From NCBI GenBank assembly GCA_020853705.1, contig JADYYK010000206.1:26168-90167 (forward strand): 64,000 nt of DNA. The letters run 5' to 3'. Below, one piece after another: positions 11,040 through 23,370 of the stretch (positions are counted from its first letter, which is position 1; the number at the start of each line of letters is the position of its first letter). Source of the stretch: Deltaproteobacteria bacterium (GTDB lineage Bacteria > Myxococcota_A > Polyangia > Haliangiales > JADYYK01). The position numbers and the translations under genes are program-made. Under the pieces are notes generated by a model that saw only the letters and a program-made list of their open reading frames with translations, had not been told where the DNA came from and made no database searches.

Positions 11040-12893
11040 CTAGACGCGGACGGAGTCCACCAGCGACTGGGCCTCGTCGAGGTGGCCCTGCCACTTTGCC
11101 TTCCGGTCCGCGAGCACCTGCTTGAAGCCCCTGAGCATGCTGAGGTGGTCGATGAAGTCATCGACGTTGGCGCAGATGGCGGCCCCCTCGCCCGAGCGCT
11201 CGCTATACGACGGCAGGCTGATGGCGCCGAGCATGGTGTCGCATCGCGAGACCAGCTCGGTGAGCTTCCCGATCGCGGCGACGGCGGATTGCACCCGACG
11301 GTGGTCCTGGTTGCCTGGCGGGCCCTTGGCGCCGACGCTCATCAGTTCGCCGAGCTTGGTGGTCTTGTCCTCGTAGATCCCGAAGCTGGTCTTGAGGGCG
11401 TCATTGGCGGACTCGGCGCCGTCGAGCGCCGTCTTCACGTTGTTCATGGCGTTGTCGTAGGCGTTCAGCGCCTGCCGGACGCCCTCGTGGGCGCTGCTGA
11501 CCTTGAGCGCGGTGATGCGTCCCCTGATCTCGCTGATCTTGGCGCCGAACCCGATGTGGCTGGCGGCGCCGATCATCTCCCCGACCGCGTCGCCCATCTT
11601 GGCAATGCCCTCCCCCATGAAGTTGGCGGTCACGGCGCCCGCCAGCGACTTGAGGACGCCCCCGACCTGGGCGCGCTGCTGCTCCAGCTCGTCCTTCTCC
11701 GCCTGGAGCTGGGCCTCCTCACCGTTGTTGCGGGCCACCGTGGCTTGACTGAGGGCGCTGTCGGCCAGGCGCAGGCCGTTCGCCACCTCGCGCATCTTGG
11801 CGCGCACCTCGCGCTCGCCCCTGCGCACGGCGTCGGCGGCAGGTCGCAGCTGGGTGCGCTTGAACTCGATGATCTTCTTGCGATCATCGTTGCCCACCTT
11901 CTTGACGTCGAAGCTGCCACCGGGCCTGTCGCCGGTGGCGAAGACGTCCCAGAGCTTCATGCCTCCGACGGTGGGGGCCGAGTTCCAGACCTCGCCTTCG
12001 GGATCCTCGACGGTGTCACCGTTGCCGTGCGCCAGGCCGGCGGTCGCGGCCGAGGCGTCGGCGGCGTCGTCGCAGTAGGTCTTGTCCATCGCTGCGACCT
12101 GGTTCCACGATCCCGCCAGCTGCATCCAGCTGGCCATGAAGGCCTGCGAGCGCGGACCGGTGCCCATGCCCTGGCGCCAGGCAGGCATGGCCTGCCACGC
12201 CCCGGGTAGCCGGTCGACGTGGACGGAAGCGGCCTGTGCGTTCCAGTTGCGCGGCAGGATGACCTGCACTGGTGAGTCCTTCCCTACGGGGATGCCATCC
12301 ATGATGTCCATGATGTTCGACATCGTCTCCCCGTAGGTCGCGCGCGCCAGGGTGCCGGCACCCGCGGTCAGACTCGCCGGCGCGCCGCGCACCATGGCGT
12401 CGGCGGCGCGGTCAGCCTCGATCTCCTGGCGGTCGCCTGGAGTCGACACGTCGAGCTTGAACTGCGGGCGCGCAGCGCCACCAGACTGCTGGACCGTGTG
12501 CGCGACCTCGTGGGCGATGAGGTGCTGGCCGGCCTCGCTGCCTGGATCGAACTGGCCGCGCCCGAAGTGGATGTCCTGGCCCTGCGCATAGGCGCGCGCG
12601 CCAACGCTGGCGGTCGCGGCCTGTGAGGCTGCGCCGGTGTGCACGCGCACGGCGCCCAGATCCGTCCCCAGTGAGCCCTCGAACCGCTTGCGGAGCAGGG
12701 TGGGCAACGGCGCTCCACTGGAGCCGGCAGCCTGGGCGACCGCCGTCTCCGCGCCTGGCGCCACCCCGTTGCCGTCAGCCTGGCGCGCGACCGGTGTGCC
12801 CGGGACGAGCGGACGCTTGCCCGCCCGCACCTCCTGCTCGGAGACCGTGACCTCTTGGCCCAGGCCCAGCTGCTTGTGTCGTTCACGTTGCAT
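11040..12893 (-). CDS. DUF4157 (eCIS core domain) protein
   Basis: 617 residues. Residues about 60-140 are a DUF4157 domain: LRKRFEGSLGTDLGAVRVHTGAAS, then GQDIHFGRGQFDP, and a zinc-protease-like HEVAH at 128-132 within LIAHEVAHTVQQ. This domain marks extracellular contractile injection system (eCIS) cargo and associated proteins. The remaining 450 residues are not recognised; about 330-470 are charged and coiled-coil-like, the rest helical. There is no signal peptide, consistent with non-Sec loading. It follows the AAA+ gene by 10 bp, with ribosome site AGGAG overlapping that gene's stop and 7 nt before ATG 12893, so the two are cotranscribed. A cargo or effector role is inference; no sheath, tube or baseplate gene is in the window. 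Confidence 0.82.
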   Translation of the reverse strand: MQRERHKQLGLGQEVTVSEQEVRAGKRPLVPGTPVARQADGNGVAPGAETAVAQAAGSSGAPLPTLLRKRFEGSLGTDLGAVRVHTGAASQAATASVGARAYAQGQDIHFGRGQFDPGSEAGQHLIAHEVAHTVQQSGGAARPQFKLDVSTPGDRQEIEADRAADAMVRGAPASLTAGAGTLARATYGETMSNIMDIMDGIPVGKDSPVQVILPRNWNAQAASVHVDRLPGAWQAMPAWRQGMGTGPRSQAFMASWMQLAGSWNQVAAMDKTYCDDAADASAATAGLAHGNGDTVEDPEGEVWNSAPTVGGMKLWDVFATGDRPGGSFDVKKVGNDDRKKIIEFKRTQLRPAADAVRRGEREVRAKMREVANGLRLADSALSQATVARNNGEEAQLQAEKDELEQQRAQVGGVLKSLAGAVTANFMGEGIAKMGDAVGEMIGAASHIGFGAKISEIRGRITALKVSSAHEGVRQALNAYDNAMNNVKTALDGAESANDALKTSFGIYEDKTTKLGELMSVGAKGPPGNQDHRRVQSAVAAIGKLTELVSRCDTMLGAISLPSYSERSGEGAAICANVDDFIDHLSMLRGFKQVLADRKAKWQGHLDEAQSLVDSVRV

Positions 12894-12903
12894 TGGCGCT
12901 CTC

Positions 12904-16125
<3,222 letters not shown>

Positions 16126-16166
16126 GAGGCCAGGACACTGCAGCGCCCATGCCGGGCCTTTGCGCC

Positions 16167-16184
16167 GCAATATGCTGATATTGC
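16167..16184. promoter_or_regulatory. inverted repeat, possible operator of the AAA+/DUF4157 operon
   Basis: GCAATAT-gctg-ATATTGC, perfect 7-bp arms with a 4-bp spacer, in an unusually A+T-rich patch 42 bp upstream of ATG 16125. The geometry fits a dimeric repressor or activator site; the regulator is unknown. Confidence 0.45.
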
Positions 16185-16211
16185 AGGGTTTATTTCTGTG
16201 TTCGTTGGCAC

Positions 16212-16233
16212 TGCCGGCACAGGTGTGCCGGCA
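16212..16233 (-). terminator. hairpin after the gene ending at 16246
   Basis: TGCCGGCAC-aggt-GTGCCGGCA, a 9-bp perfect stem that starts 12 bp past the TAG of the gene 17259->16246. No U-run follows. It could also insulate the downstream AAA+ promoter. Confidence 0.45.
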
Positions 16234-16245
16234 CCTCGCGGCGGG

Positions 16246-17259
16246 CTACTTGAAGCGCTTGCCGTCCCACGGGCGCAGCTTGACGGTGGCGCCGCAGCGG
16301 TAGGCCAGCGCGGTGTCCTTGTCGGCGACCAGCACGGCGACCGAGCAGCGGCTGGGCTCCTGGTTGAAGCCCTCGTTGATGGCCTGGGTGACCCGGTCGC
16401 GGCCGTTGACCTTGTACTTGCGCGTGCTGGCGTCGGACCAGGTCACGAGGTCGTCGGTCCACAGCACCGGGTACTTCGGGGCGGGGCCGACCAGGGTCGC
16501 GCGACGCATGATGACCTTGCCGCGGTCGGCGTTGGGATGGTTCTCGACCACCACCAGCACGGTCTCCGGGAGCGGCCCCCGCGCCGCCATCCGGTAGCCG
16601 CGCAGGGCCATGGCGTACTCGCCGGTGTCCTCGCCTTCGGGGTTGTTGAGGAAGTAGCCCAGCGGGACCTTCTTCTTGCCGTCCAGTTCGAGGCTCGCCG
16701 GACACAGGTCCTGCTTGTCACAGCGGCCGCCATCCCCCATCACCAGCTCGGAGAAGCCGTCGGGGAAGCCCTCGGTCACCGAGGTCGACGCGCCGCCGGT
16801 CAGCAGGCCCTCCTCGAGCGTCCCCAGGACGATGATGCTGTCGACCGCGATCATCAGCGGCCCCTGGCCGTCCTTCTTGTGGTGGAGGATGAGGATGTGG
16901 ATGCGGTCCTCGACGCCGCTGGCGCGGCGCTCGCGCACATGGATGGTCGCGGCCACGCCCATCTTGGCGATGGAGAAGTACTGCTGGGTGCTCTCGAGCA
17001 CGGTGCCGTGGGCCAGCGCCGCGAGGCGCTCGGCCTTCCACTTCGCGTACTCGAGCGCGACGGTCTCGCCGCCCACCGGCTGGACCTCATGCAGGGCGTT
17101 CTTGAAGTAGAGGGCCAGGTAGTCGGCGGCCTTGCCGGCACGCTGGCTGTCGAGCCAGGCCGTGACCACCGCCTCACCCTCGACCAGCTCGGGCGGTGGC
17201 GCCGCCTGCGCCGAACCCAGCCCCAGCAGCGTGACCACGACGCACAGGCGCTTCAGCAT
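16246..17259 (-). CDS. hypothetical exported protein
   Basis: 337 residues with a Sec signal peptide (LKRLCVVVTLLGLGSAQA, cleavage after AQA). The mature part is a soluble alpha/beta protein. Its opening resembles small NTF2-like scaffolds (AVVTAWLDSQRAGKAADYLALYF), which is only a hint. A C-terminal half holds several Cys (CDKQDLC, RCSVAVL, RCGATVKL) that may form disulfides in the periplasm. ATG 17259 is preceded by TACCAT with 5 nt spacing. I do not recognise a family and no operon partner is evident; the next gene upstream (18081->17323) is 63 bp away. Confidence 0.65.
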   Translation of the reverse strand: MLKRLCVVVTLLGLGSAQAAPPPELVEGEAVVTAWLDSQRAGKAADYLALYFKNALHEVQPVGGETVALEYAKWKAERLAALAHGTVLESTQQYFSIAKMGVAATIHVRERRASGVEDRIHILILHHKKDGQGPLMIAVDSIIVLGTLEEGLLTGGASTSVTEGFPDGFSELVMGDGGRCDKQDLCPASLELDGKKKVPLGYFLNNPEGEDTGEYAMALRGYRMAARGPLPETVLVVVENHPNADRGKVIMRRATLVGPAPKYPVLWTDDLVTWSDASTRKYKVNGRDRVTQAINEGFNQEPSRCSVAVLVADKDTALAYRCGATVKLRPWDGKRFK

Positions 17260-17264
17260 GCCTC

Positions 17265-17270
17265 ATGGTA
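17265..17270 (-). promoter_or_regulatory. -10-like TACCAT, 5 nt before ATG 17259
   Basis: Leaderless-type spacing, one base shorter than the commonest distance in this window. Confidence 0.35.
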
Positions 17271-17322
17271 GCGCCACCCAGCGCGCCGCAGCAGCAGCTT
17301 CACGCGCACATTCTGCGCGTTT

Positions 17323-18081
17323 TCAGGGCGCGACGTCGACGTCGCGGAACAGCGAGATCCGCTGCTCGAGCTCGCAGTCGTGGCGCTGCTGGTCGCGCGT
17401 GCCCTGGTACGTGCCGGTCACCACCAGCTCGCGCCAGCCGCTGGCGTCGGCGTCGGTGATGCGGTGCTCCTTGTCGCAGCGCTCGTCGACCGGCGCGCTC
17501 CAGCCATGGTCGAGGTCGAGCGCGCGCTCGAAGCGGTTGGCGCGCACGCGCAGCACGAACAGGTGGCGATACTCGCCCTCCTCGGCCGGCTCCACGCAGC
17601 TCCACAGCACCTCGTCGACCGCGTCACCGTCGAGGTCGGCGACCTCGAGCTGGGTGCCCACGCAGCTGTCGTCGCTCAGGGCCTCGTCCTGGCGGGCCAG
17701 CTCGATGCTGCTGTGCACGTCCCAGATCGAGTAGCGCAGAAGGCGCCCCTTGGGCCCCGACAGCTCGGCCAGCGTGACCCAGCTGACGCGGGGGAAGCGC
17801 CCCGGGGCGCAGCCTGCCTGCTCGACCTTCTCGCCTTTCTCGCCCTCGCCGAGCTGCCAGCGCGCCGCCAGGCTGTCGGCCACGTCGCTGGGACAGGGCA
17901 CGAGCTCCACCAGCGGCGACGAGATCATCGCCGGCACCAGCAGGGTCGGCCGCTTGCCCTTGCCACCGGGGGCCTTGCTCAGCCCGGTGCCGGCGCCGCC
18001 CGCGCCGGTGCCGGCGCCCGCGCCGCTGCCGCACCCCAGCGCGACCGCCATCATGCCCAGCACCAGGACTCGCCGCGTCAT
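17323..18081 (-). CDS. hypothetical lipoprotein
   Basis: 252 residues. The leader TRRVLVLGMMAVALGCGSG ends in a lipobox (ALGC) followed by a Gly/Ala/Thr linker. The mature domain contains an LEVADLDGDAVDEVLWSC segment, the Asp-rich calcium-binding motif of FG-GAP/VCBS-type repeats, and a second related stretch (ITDADASGWRELVVTG). It therefore probably forms a small Ca-stabilised beta structure on the cell surface. Paired Cys may be disulfides. ATG 18081 has a GAGGGCGAG purine stretch directly upstream and TAGGGT 9 nt before it. The function is unknown. Confidence 0.65.
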   Translation of the reverse strand: MTRRVLVLGMMAVALGCGSGAGAGTGAGGAGTGLSKAPGGKGKRPTLLVPAMISSPLVELVPCPSDVADSLAARWQLGEGEKGEKVEQAGCAPGRFPRVSWVTLAELSGPKGRLLRYSIWDVHSSIELARQDEALSDDSCVGTQLEVADLDGDAVDEVLWSCVEPAEEGEYRHLFVLRVRANRFERALDLDHGWSAPVDERCDKEHRITDADASGWRELVVTGTYQGTRDQQRHDCELEQRISLFRDVDVAP

Positions 18082-18132
18082 CTCGCCCTCACCCTATCCA
18101 GTTTCGCCAGCCCGGGGAACCATCACGCAAGA

Positions 18133-18171
18133 ACGCCTGACAGCCCGGCGCGATTCCGGGCTGTCAGGCGT
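18133..18171 (-). terminator. strong hairpin terminator after 18201
   Basis: ACGCCTGACAGCCCGG-cgcgatt-CCGGGCTGTCAGGCGT: a perfect 16-bp stem with a 7-nt loop, 29 bp past the stop of the lipoprotein 19586->18201. On the minus strand it is followed by TCTTGCGTGATGG, a weak U-tract. A related gcgtc repeat flanks it on the right. Confidence 0.75.
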
Positions 18172-18200
18172 CCAGGCGTCAGACGTCGAGGCGGGGCTGG

Positions 18201-19586
18201 CTACTCGCAGGCGCGCGCGGCGAAGGCGCCGACCACGTGGTTCTCACCCGCGGTCACCGGGTCGCTGACCAGGCACTGGCCCTCCGACACGCGCAGCCCG
18301 CCGCCGGAAGCCCAGATGCCGAGCTCACCGGTGACCACCTTGATGCCACCGGCGCTGGTGGCGCTGGGCGCGACCAGCTTCAGGACCGGGGCGGCCGAGG
18401 CTGGCTGCACCTCGCGCGGCGACACCGTCAGCATGTAGCTCTGCTCGATGAGGTCGGCCGGGGTCGGCTCCTGCGCGGTCCCGAACGGCGACAGGTCGAC
18501 CTTCACGCGCAGCTCGAACGAGGGCGTGATGGCCAGCAGCGGCGCGCTGGCCGCGCTGCCGTCGCTGCTGATGGCGAGGTCGAACTTGCTGACGCCGAAC
18601 TCGAACACCGACTTGCCGTCGGCCTCGATCAGCGCCGAACCCGACAGCTCCTTCAGCTGCACGCTGGTGGTCGCCGCGGCCAGCTCGAGCTGACCGGTCA
18701 GCGCGCCGATCGAGATCGCGAGGTCGGGGCCGGTGGCGTCGGGCAGCAGCACCTGGAGGCGCTGCAGGTCGAGCCGGGCGACCACGGTGCGGGCATCCAG
18801 GTTGGCGCGCACGGCCACGAGGTGCGACGGCGCCGCGCTCAGTCGGTAGTGCAGCCCCTGCCGCGTCCGGTCGACCGCGCTGGCGCGGTCGCCCGCCAGC
18901 GTCAGCTCGGCGTCGCGCAGCGCGTGCCGGGTCAGGGTCAGCGACAGCTGGCCCGACATCGCGGGCACCTGCTCGACGCCGAAGTCGCGGATCACCGCGG
19001 CCGCCTCGCCGAGGTCGAGGCGCAGCGTCGCGCCGCTCAGGCCCAGCTCCAGCGTGAGCGGCTCGTCGTGGCCCTTGCCGATGACCAGGCCGAGCTCGAT
19101 GCCCGCCGCGGTCAGCTCGCTGCGGATCCACAGCGGGTGCTGGGTCAGGAAGGCGGCGCAGTCGTCGTCGGGGGCGTCGCACAGCGTGGCCGGACGCAGC
19201 CGGTAGCCGGGCGACTCCAGGTTGGCGGCGATGAACAGGCGCTGGTTCAGCGCCCGTGCGAGCTGCTCACCGTCGGCGCGCGCGGTGTCGCCACCCTCGA
19301 GGTGCGTCGCGCCGGCGCCGACGCGCTCGCCGAGGCGGTAGTCGGGGAAGCTGCGATCGACGGAGTCCAGCGCCTGCCGCGCGCCCGCGGTGGCCGGTCC
19401 GTCCAGCGCCGCGAAGGTGTCGACACCGTCGGCATACAGGCCGGGCAGCAGCGCGGCCACGTTGCGCTGGGTGTCCTCGGGTGAGGCCGACTCGGTCCCG
19501 CCGCAACCCGCGGCCGCCAGCGTCAGCAGCGCACCGCTCGCCATCGTCATCGCCAATCCAAGCTTGTTCCGCTGCCCCTTCATCAT
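18201..19586 (-). CDS. hypothetical lipoprotein
   Basis: 461 residues from ATG 19586; ATG 19583 and 19595 are in-frame alternatives, and a GGAG lies just upstream of the first two. The signal peptide (KLGLAMTMASGALLTLAAAGCGG) ends in a lipobox AAGC. The mature protein is Leu/Ala/Thr-rich with alternating hydrophobic strands (LTLELGLSGATLRLDLGEAAAVI; LSLTLTRHALRDAELTLAG), reading as a long amphipathic beta-sheet. It resembles lipid-binding or tubular beta proteins, but no family is recognised. It ends at a strong hairpin and is probably monocistronic. The 167 bp between it and the MFS gene hold no gene or clear signal. Confidence 0.7.
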   Translation of the reverse strand: MMKGQRNKLGLAMTMASGALLTLAAAGCGGTESASPEDTQRNVAALLPGLYADGVDTFAALDGPATAGARQALDSVDRSFPDYRLGERVGAGATHLEGGDTARADGEQLARALNQRLFIAANLESPGYRLRPATLCDAPDDDCAAFLTQHPLWIRSELTAAGIELGLVIGKGHDEPLTLELGLSGATLRLDLGEAAAVIRDFGVEQVPAMSGQLSLTLTRHALRDAELTLAGDRASAVDRTRQGLHYRLSAAPSHLVAVRANLDARTVVARLDLQRLQVLLPDATGPDLAISIGALTGQLELAAATTSVQLKELSGSALIEADGKSVFEFGVSKFDLAISSDGSAASAPLLAITPSFELRVKVDLSPFGTAQEPTPADLIEQSYMLTVSPREVQPASAAPVLKLVAPSATSAGGIKVVTGELGIWASGGGLRVSEGQCLVSDPVTAGENHVVGAFAARACE

Positions 19587-19762
19587 GAGCTCCATCGCAG
19601 TTGTCCCCGCCGATGGAGCAACCTCGATGCCACCCGCGCAGGCACCCGGCATCGCGAGCTTGGCGCGCACCAGGTGACGGGCGCACGCGCCGCCCGACGA
19701 GACTGTGGCCCGCGGGTCACACCCGCGCGTTGACAGCTGGCAAGGGCTGGCAAACCCCTGGG

Positions 19763-20998
19763 TCAGGTCACGGTCACGGTGTCGACGCGGTCGAGCTTGC
19801 GCAGCTCCGGGAACCACCAGGTCCACAGCGCCACCACCACCAGGGTGCCGACGCCGCCCAGCACCACCGCGCGCACCACCCCGAAGGCGTCCGCGGTGAT
19901 GCCCGACTCGAACTCGCCCAGCTCGTTGGAGGCCCCGATGAAGATCATGTTCACCGCGGCGACCCGCCCGCGCATCTCGGGCGGCGTCTGCACCTGCACC
20001 AGGGTGAGGCGGGTCACCACGCTGACCTGATCCGACGCCCCCAGCACCGTCAGCGCCAGCAGCGACACCCAGAAGCTGTGCGACAGCCCGAACACGATGG
20101 TCGCGACGCCGAACAGCCCGACACAGCCCAGCATGATGGCGCCGGTGCGCCGCTGCAGCGGCCGGTACGCCAGCAGCACCGCCATGGTCGCGGCGCCGAT
20201 GGCGGGCGCGCTGCGCAGGATCCCCAGCCCCCACGGTCCCACGTGCAGGATGTCGTGTGCGTACACCGGCAGCAGCGCGGTGGCGCCGCCCAGCAGCACC
20301 GCGAACAGATCCATCGAGATCGAGCCCAGGATGGTCTTCTTGGCCCACACGTAGCGGATGCCCGCGGACAGCGTGCTCCAGCTGGCGCGGCTCTGCGACA
20401 TGCGGCCAGTGCGCACGTGCATCATCAGGACCGCCAGCGTGCCCAGCGCCAGCGCCCCGGCGCAGGTCGCGAACACCACGGTGGCGCCGGCGGCGCCGTA
20501 GATCACGCCGCCCACGACCGGCCCCGTGATGGTGCCGATCTGGAACACCGACGAGGCCCACGACACCGCGTTGGGGAAGTGCTCGGCCGGCACCAGGTGC
20601 GGCACCAGCGACTGCGCCGCCGGGCCGGCGAACGCGCGCGCGGTGCCGAGCACCACCAGGACGCCATAGATCGGCCAGATCGGCAGCTCGGGCCGCTGCG
20701 ACAGCAGGCACAGCGCGCCGGCGCAGCCGGCCACCGCGGTGTAGCAGACCACCAGCACACCGCGCCGATCGAAGCGGTCGGCCACCATGCCGGTGACCAG
20801 CGACAGCAGCATCGCGGGCGCGAACTGCGCCAGCCCCACCAGGGCCAGCGACACCGTGCTGTGCGTGCGCGCATAGACATACCAGCCGATGGCCATCGAC
20901 TGCATCTGCAGCCCCACGACCAAGAGGAAGCGCGCCACCTGGTAGAGCCGGAAATCGCGCGACTGGAAGGCCGCGCGCGGCGGCACCGGGGCTGACAC
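19763..20998 (-). CDS. MFS transporter
   Basis: 411 residues with about 12 hydrophobic helices in two halves, typical of the major facilitator superfamily (MFS_3/EntS-like). The conserved loop between helices 2 and 3 reads VTGMVADRFDRRGVLV (G-x3-D-R-x2-R-R). The family includes proton-driven drug and siderophore exporters; the substrate is not deducible. GTG 20998 is chosen because TAGGCT lies 7 nt upstream. No operon partner: the 130 bp to its right (21009-21138) and 167 bp to its left hold nothing recognisable. Confidence 0.9.
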   Translation of the reverse strand: MSAPVPPRAAFQSRDFRLYQVARFLLVVGLQMQSMAIGWYVYARTHSTVSLALVGLAQFAPAMLLSLVTGMVADRFDRRGVLVVCYTAVAGCAGALCLLSQRPELPIWPIYGVLVVLGTARAFAGPAAQSLVPHLVPAEHFPNAVSWASSVFQIGTITGPVVGGVIYGAAGATVVFATCAGALALGTLAVLMMHVRTGRMSQSRASWSTLSAGIRYVWAKKTILGSISMDLFAVLLGGATALLPVYAHDILHVGPWGLGILRSAPAIGAATMAVLLAYRPLQRRTGAIMLGCVGLFGVATIVFGLSHSFWVSLLALTVLGASDQVSVVTRLTLVQVQTPPEMRGRVAAVNMIFIGASNELGEFESGITADAFGVVRAVVLGGVGTLVVVALWTWWFPELRKLDRVDTVTVT

Positions 20999-21005
20999 CG
21001 CGGTC

Positions 21006-21011
21006 AGCCTA
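21006..21011 (-). promoter_or_regulatory. -10-like TAGGCT, 7 nt before GTG 20998
   Basis: Leaderless-type spacing ahead of the MFS gene. Confidence 0.4.
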
Positions 21012-21138
21012 GCACGCGCGCCGGTGCCAGGCCGCCGTCAGCCGCCGGTCATCGCCAAGGGTGCTCAGGGCTGCGCGCGCTTCGAGCAGCTGCCGGCCGA
21101 GGTGACGATGACAGCACCGAGGACGCTGGCGGCGCGCA

Positions 21139-23370
21139 TCACCTGGACAGAAGCTCCTTGGCCCTGGCCAGCAGGGGACTGCGCGGGGCGAGCTTGCCCA
21201 GGGTGTCGACCAGCCCCTGCGCCTTGTCGTTGGCGCCGCCACGCTTGTAGCAGGCGATGGCGTTGTAGAGGACCTCGTCGAGCTGGTCGTAGTCGGGCAC
21301 CTCGCGGGCGATGGCGAGGTAGCTGATGGCGCAGCCCTCGAAGTCGCCCTTGGCCTCGAGGCCCTCGGCCTCCTTGCGGCGAATCTGCGCGTGCAGCCGC
21401 TCCAGCGTCTCGCCCATCCGGGCGCGCAGGCCGGCGTACTGCGGCTCGCTGCGCAGGGTACGCACCCAGCCGACCAGCTCGTCATACCTGCGCGCCTGGT
21501 TCAGGACGTCGAGCAGGATGCTGGCGGCGTGCTCGGCCACCTCGTCGTCGGGCCAGGTGGTGACCACGCGCGCCAGCACCTTGGCGGCCTCGAGGACATG
21601 GCCATACCTGGCGTAGAGGCTGCCGGCCAGGAAGCTGAGGCTGGCGCTCTCCCCGGGATCCCTGGTGATGGCGAGGTAGGCCTTGAACGCCGACAGCATC
21701 TGCGCCGTGCGCGGCGGCAGCCCGCGCATGACGGGGCCCTTGCCGTCGCCGCCATCATTGGCGTCGCTAACCTTGCCTGGGCGCGCGTCATGGTCGATTG
21801 CCTTGCGCCACCCCAGCACCGCGGCGTAGCTGGCCTCCTTGACCAGGTCGGGCGCCAGCCCCGGGGTGCGCGCCGCCGCCGAGAAGGCCAGCGCCGCCTC
21901 GCTCCAGAACTCGTCGGCGATGCGCGGGTTCGGCTCGCGCTCGGCGCGCGACCACAGGAGCTCCGCGTAGTAGTAGCGCATCGTCGCCGCGTGCGCGGCC
22001 AGCGCGAAGTCAGCGCTGAAGTAGGCCTCGTAGAGCTGCCTGGCGACCCCGAGCACCCGTGCGTTCAGCGTCCTGGCGCCCTCCTGGTGGAAGGCCTGCG
22101 CCATCGTGCGCACCAGCTCCTCGCCCTCGGCCTGGCACCTGGCCAGGGCCGCGGCGGGCGCCAGCTTGGCCTTGCGCACGTGCCGGAGCAGCTCGACGAA
22201 CGTGGTCACGGCGCGGGCGCGCTGGTCGATGGTCGGCATGCCCAGGCTGGCGCGTGTCACCGCGAGGCCCCAGGTGCACAGCTCGGGGCTGCGCGGCTGG
22301 GTGGCGATCATGGCCTGGTACAGCGTGATGGCCTGGTCGAACTTGCCCATGTCCATGTAGGCCTCGCCGACGCGGGGCAGCAGGGCCGGCGTCGCGGCGA
22401 AGCGCTGCAGGGCCTCGGAGGCGCTGCCGAACTGCGCGAAGGCGCGCACGCCGTCCTGTCTGGCGGCGCGCACCAGCGCGGGCTGCTTCAGCCGGGCGGC
22501 CTCGTCGGCGGCCTCGGTGAAGGCGGTCAGGGCGTCGCGCGGCCGGTCGCGGTTGAGCAGCACCCAGCCGGTCATGTAGCGGACGTAGGCGTGCGCGGGT
22601 GAGCTGGTGACGCTGGCCAGCTTGCCATAGCCAGCCTCGGCCTCGTCGAGCCGGCCCTGCAGCAGCGCCTGATCCGACAGCGCCAGCACGGCGTCGGCGA
22701 TGTGGCGCGCGCGCGGGAACTCCTTGACCAGGCGCCGGTAGGCCAGCAGCGCGTTGTCCTGCTGCCCGCTGTCCTCGAGCAGCACGGCGAGGCGGCCCAG
22801 CGCCTCGTCGAGCCTGGCGAAGCGCGCGAAGGCCGGGTTCGAGGTCACCGCGCTGTAGGCCTTCACGGCCAGCACCAGCGCAGCGTCGGCGGCCGGCTTG
22901 CTGCTGGCGCCCGCCTGGCGCGCCTTCCGGTAGCGCGCCGCCTGGGCGTCGGCCAGCTTGAGGAGGTAGCTCGGCTTGTCGGGATCGCTGTCGGGCAGGG
23001 TCTCGCTGCCGCGCTGGTACTCGCTGATCATGGCGTCGTCGACCTGGACGCCGAGGTCGGGCCGCGGCACCGCCTTGCGCGCGGCGGGGTCGGGCCGCAG
23101 CGCGTTCGAGGCGGGGCGCGCCAGCGCGGCCGTGAGATCGACCTCGGCGAACGCCGGCGTCTGGTGCTCGCGCCACGCCGGCCGCGCGGTGACCGGGGGG
23201 CGCGCACCCTTGCCAGCCTTGCTGCCGGGGCCCGGCGTGGCGGGGCACCGACCCCGGGCGTCGCGCTGGCTGGCATCACACTTCTGATCCGACGGGCGCG
23301 CCCCCGCGGCGCCCGCCAGCGCCATGGCCAGGGCCACGCCGGGCGCAACGAGCCGCAGCGTCTTCGTCAT
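21139..23370 (-). CDS. exported TPR-repeat protein
   Basis: 743 residues. A Sec signal peptide (LRLVAPGVALAMALAGAAGA) is followed by a basic Pro-rich stretch and then tandem helix pairs with TPR spacing (ALLAYRRLVKEFPRARHIADAVLALSDQAL; AEAGYGKLASVTSSPAHAYVRYMTGWVLLNRDRPRDALTAFTEAA; AITLYQAMIATQPRSPE). It probably scaffolds a periplasmic or envelope complex. ATG 23370 overlaps the kinase stop (ATGA), so it is made together with the kinase/SUMF1 protein and is a likely partner or substrate-side component; that link is inference. Confidence 0.8.
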   Translation of the reverse strand: MTKTLRLVAPGVALAMALAGAAGARPSDQKCDASQRDARGRCPATPGPGSKAGKGARPPVTARPAWREHQTPAFAEVDLTAALARPASNALRPDPAARKAVPRPDLGVQVDDAMISEYQRGSETLPDSDPDKPSYLLKLADAQAARYRKARQAGASSKPAADAALVLAVKAYSAVTSNPAFARFARLDEALGRLAVLLEDSGQQDNALLAYRRLVKEFPRARHIADAVLALSDQALLQGRLDEAEAGYGKLASVTSSPAHAYVRYMTGWVLLNRDRPRDALTAFTEAADEAARLKQPALVRAARQDGVRAFAQFGSASEALQRFAATPALLPRVGEAYMDMGKFDQAITLYQAMIATQPRSPELCTWGLAVTRASLGMPTIDQRARAVTTFVELLRHVRKAKLAPAAALARCQAEGEELVRTMAQAFHQEGARTLNARVLGVARQLYEAYFSADFALAAHAATMRYYYAELLWSRAEREPNPRIADEFWSEAALAFSAAARTPGLAPDLVKEASYAAVLGWRKAIDHDARPGKVSDANDGGDGKGPVMRGLPPRTAQMLSAFKAYLAITRDPGESASLSFLAGSLYARYGHVLEAAKVLARVVTTWPDDEVAEHAASILLDVLNQARRYDELVGWVRTLRSEPQYAGLRARMGETLERLHAQIRRKEAEGLEAKGDFEGCAISYLAIAREVPDYDQLDEVLYNAIACYKRGGANDKAQGLVDTLGKLAPRSPLLARAKELLSR

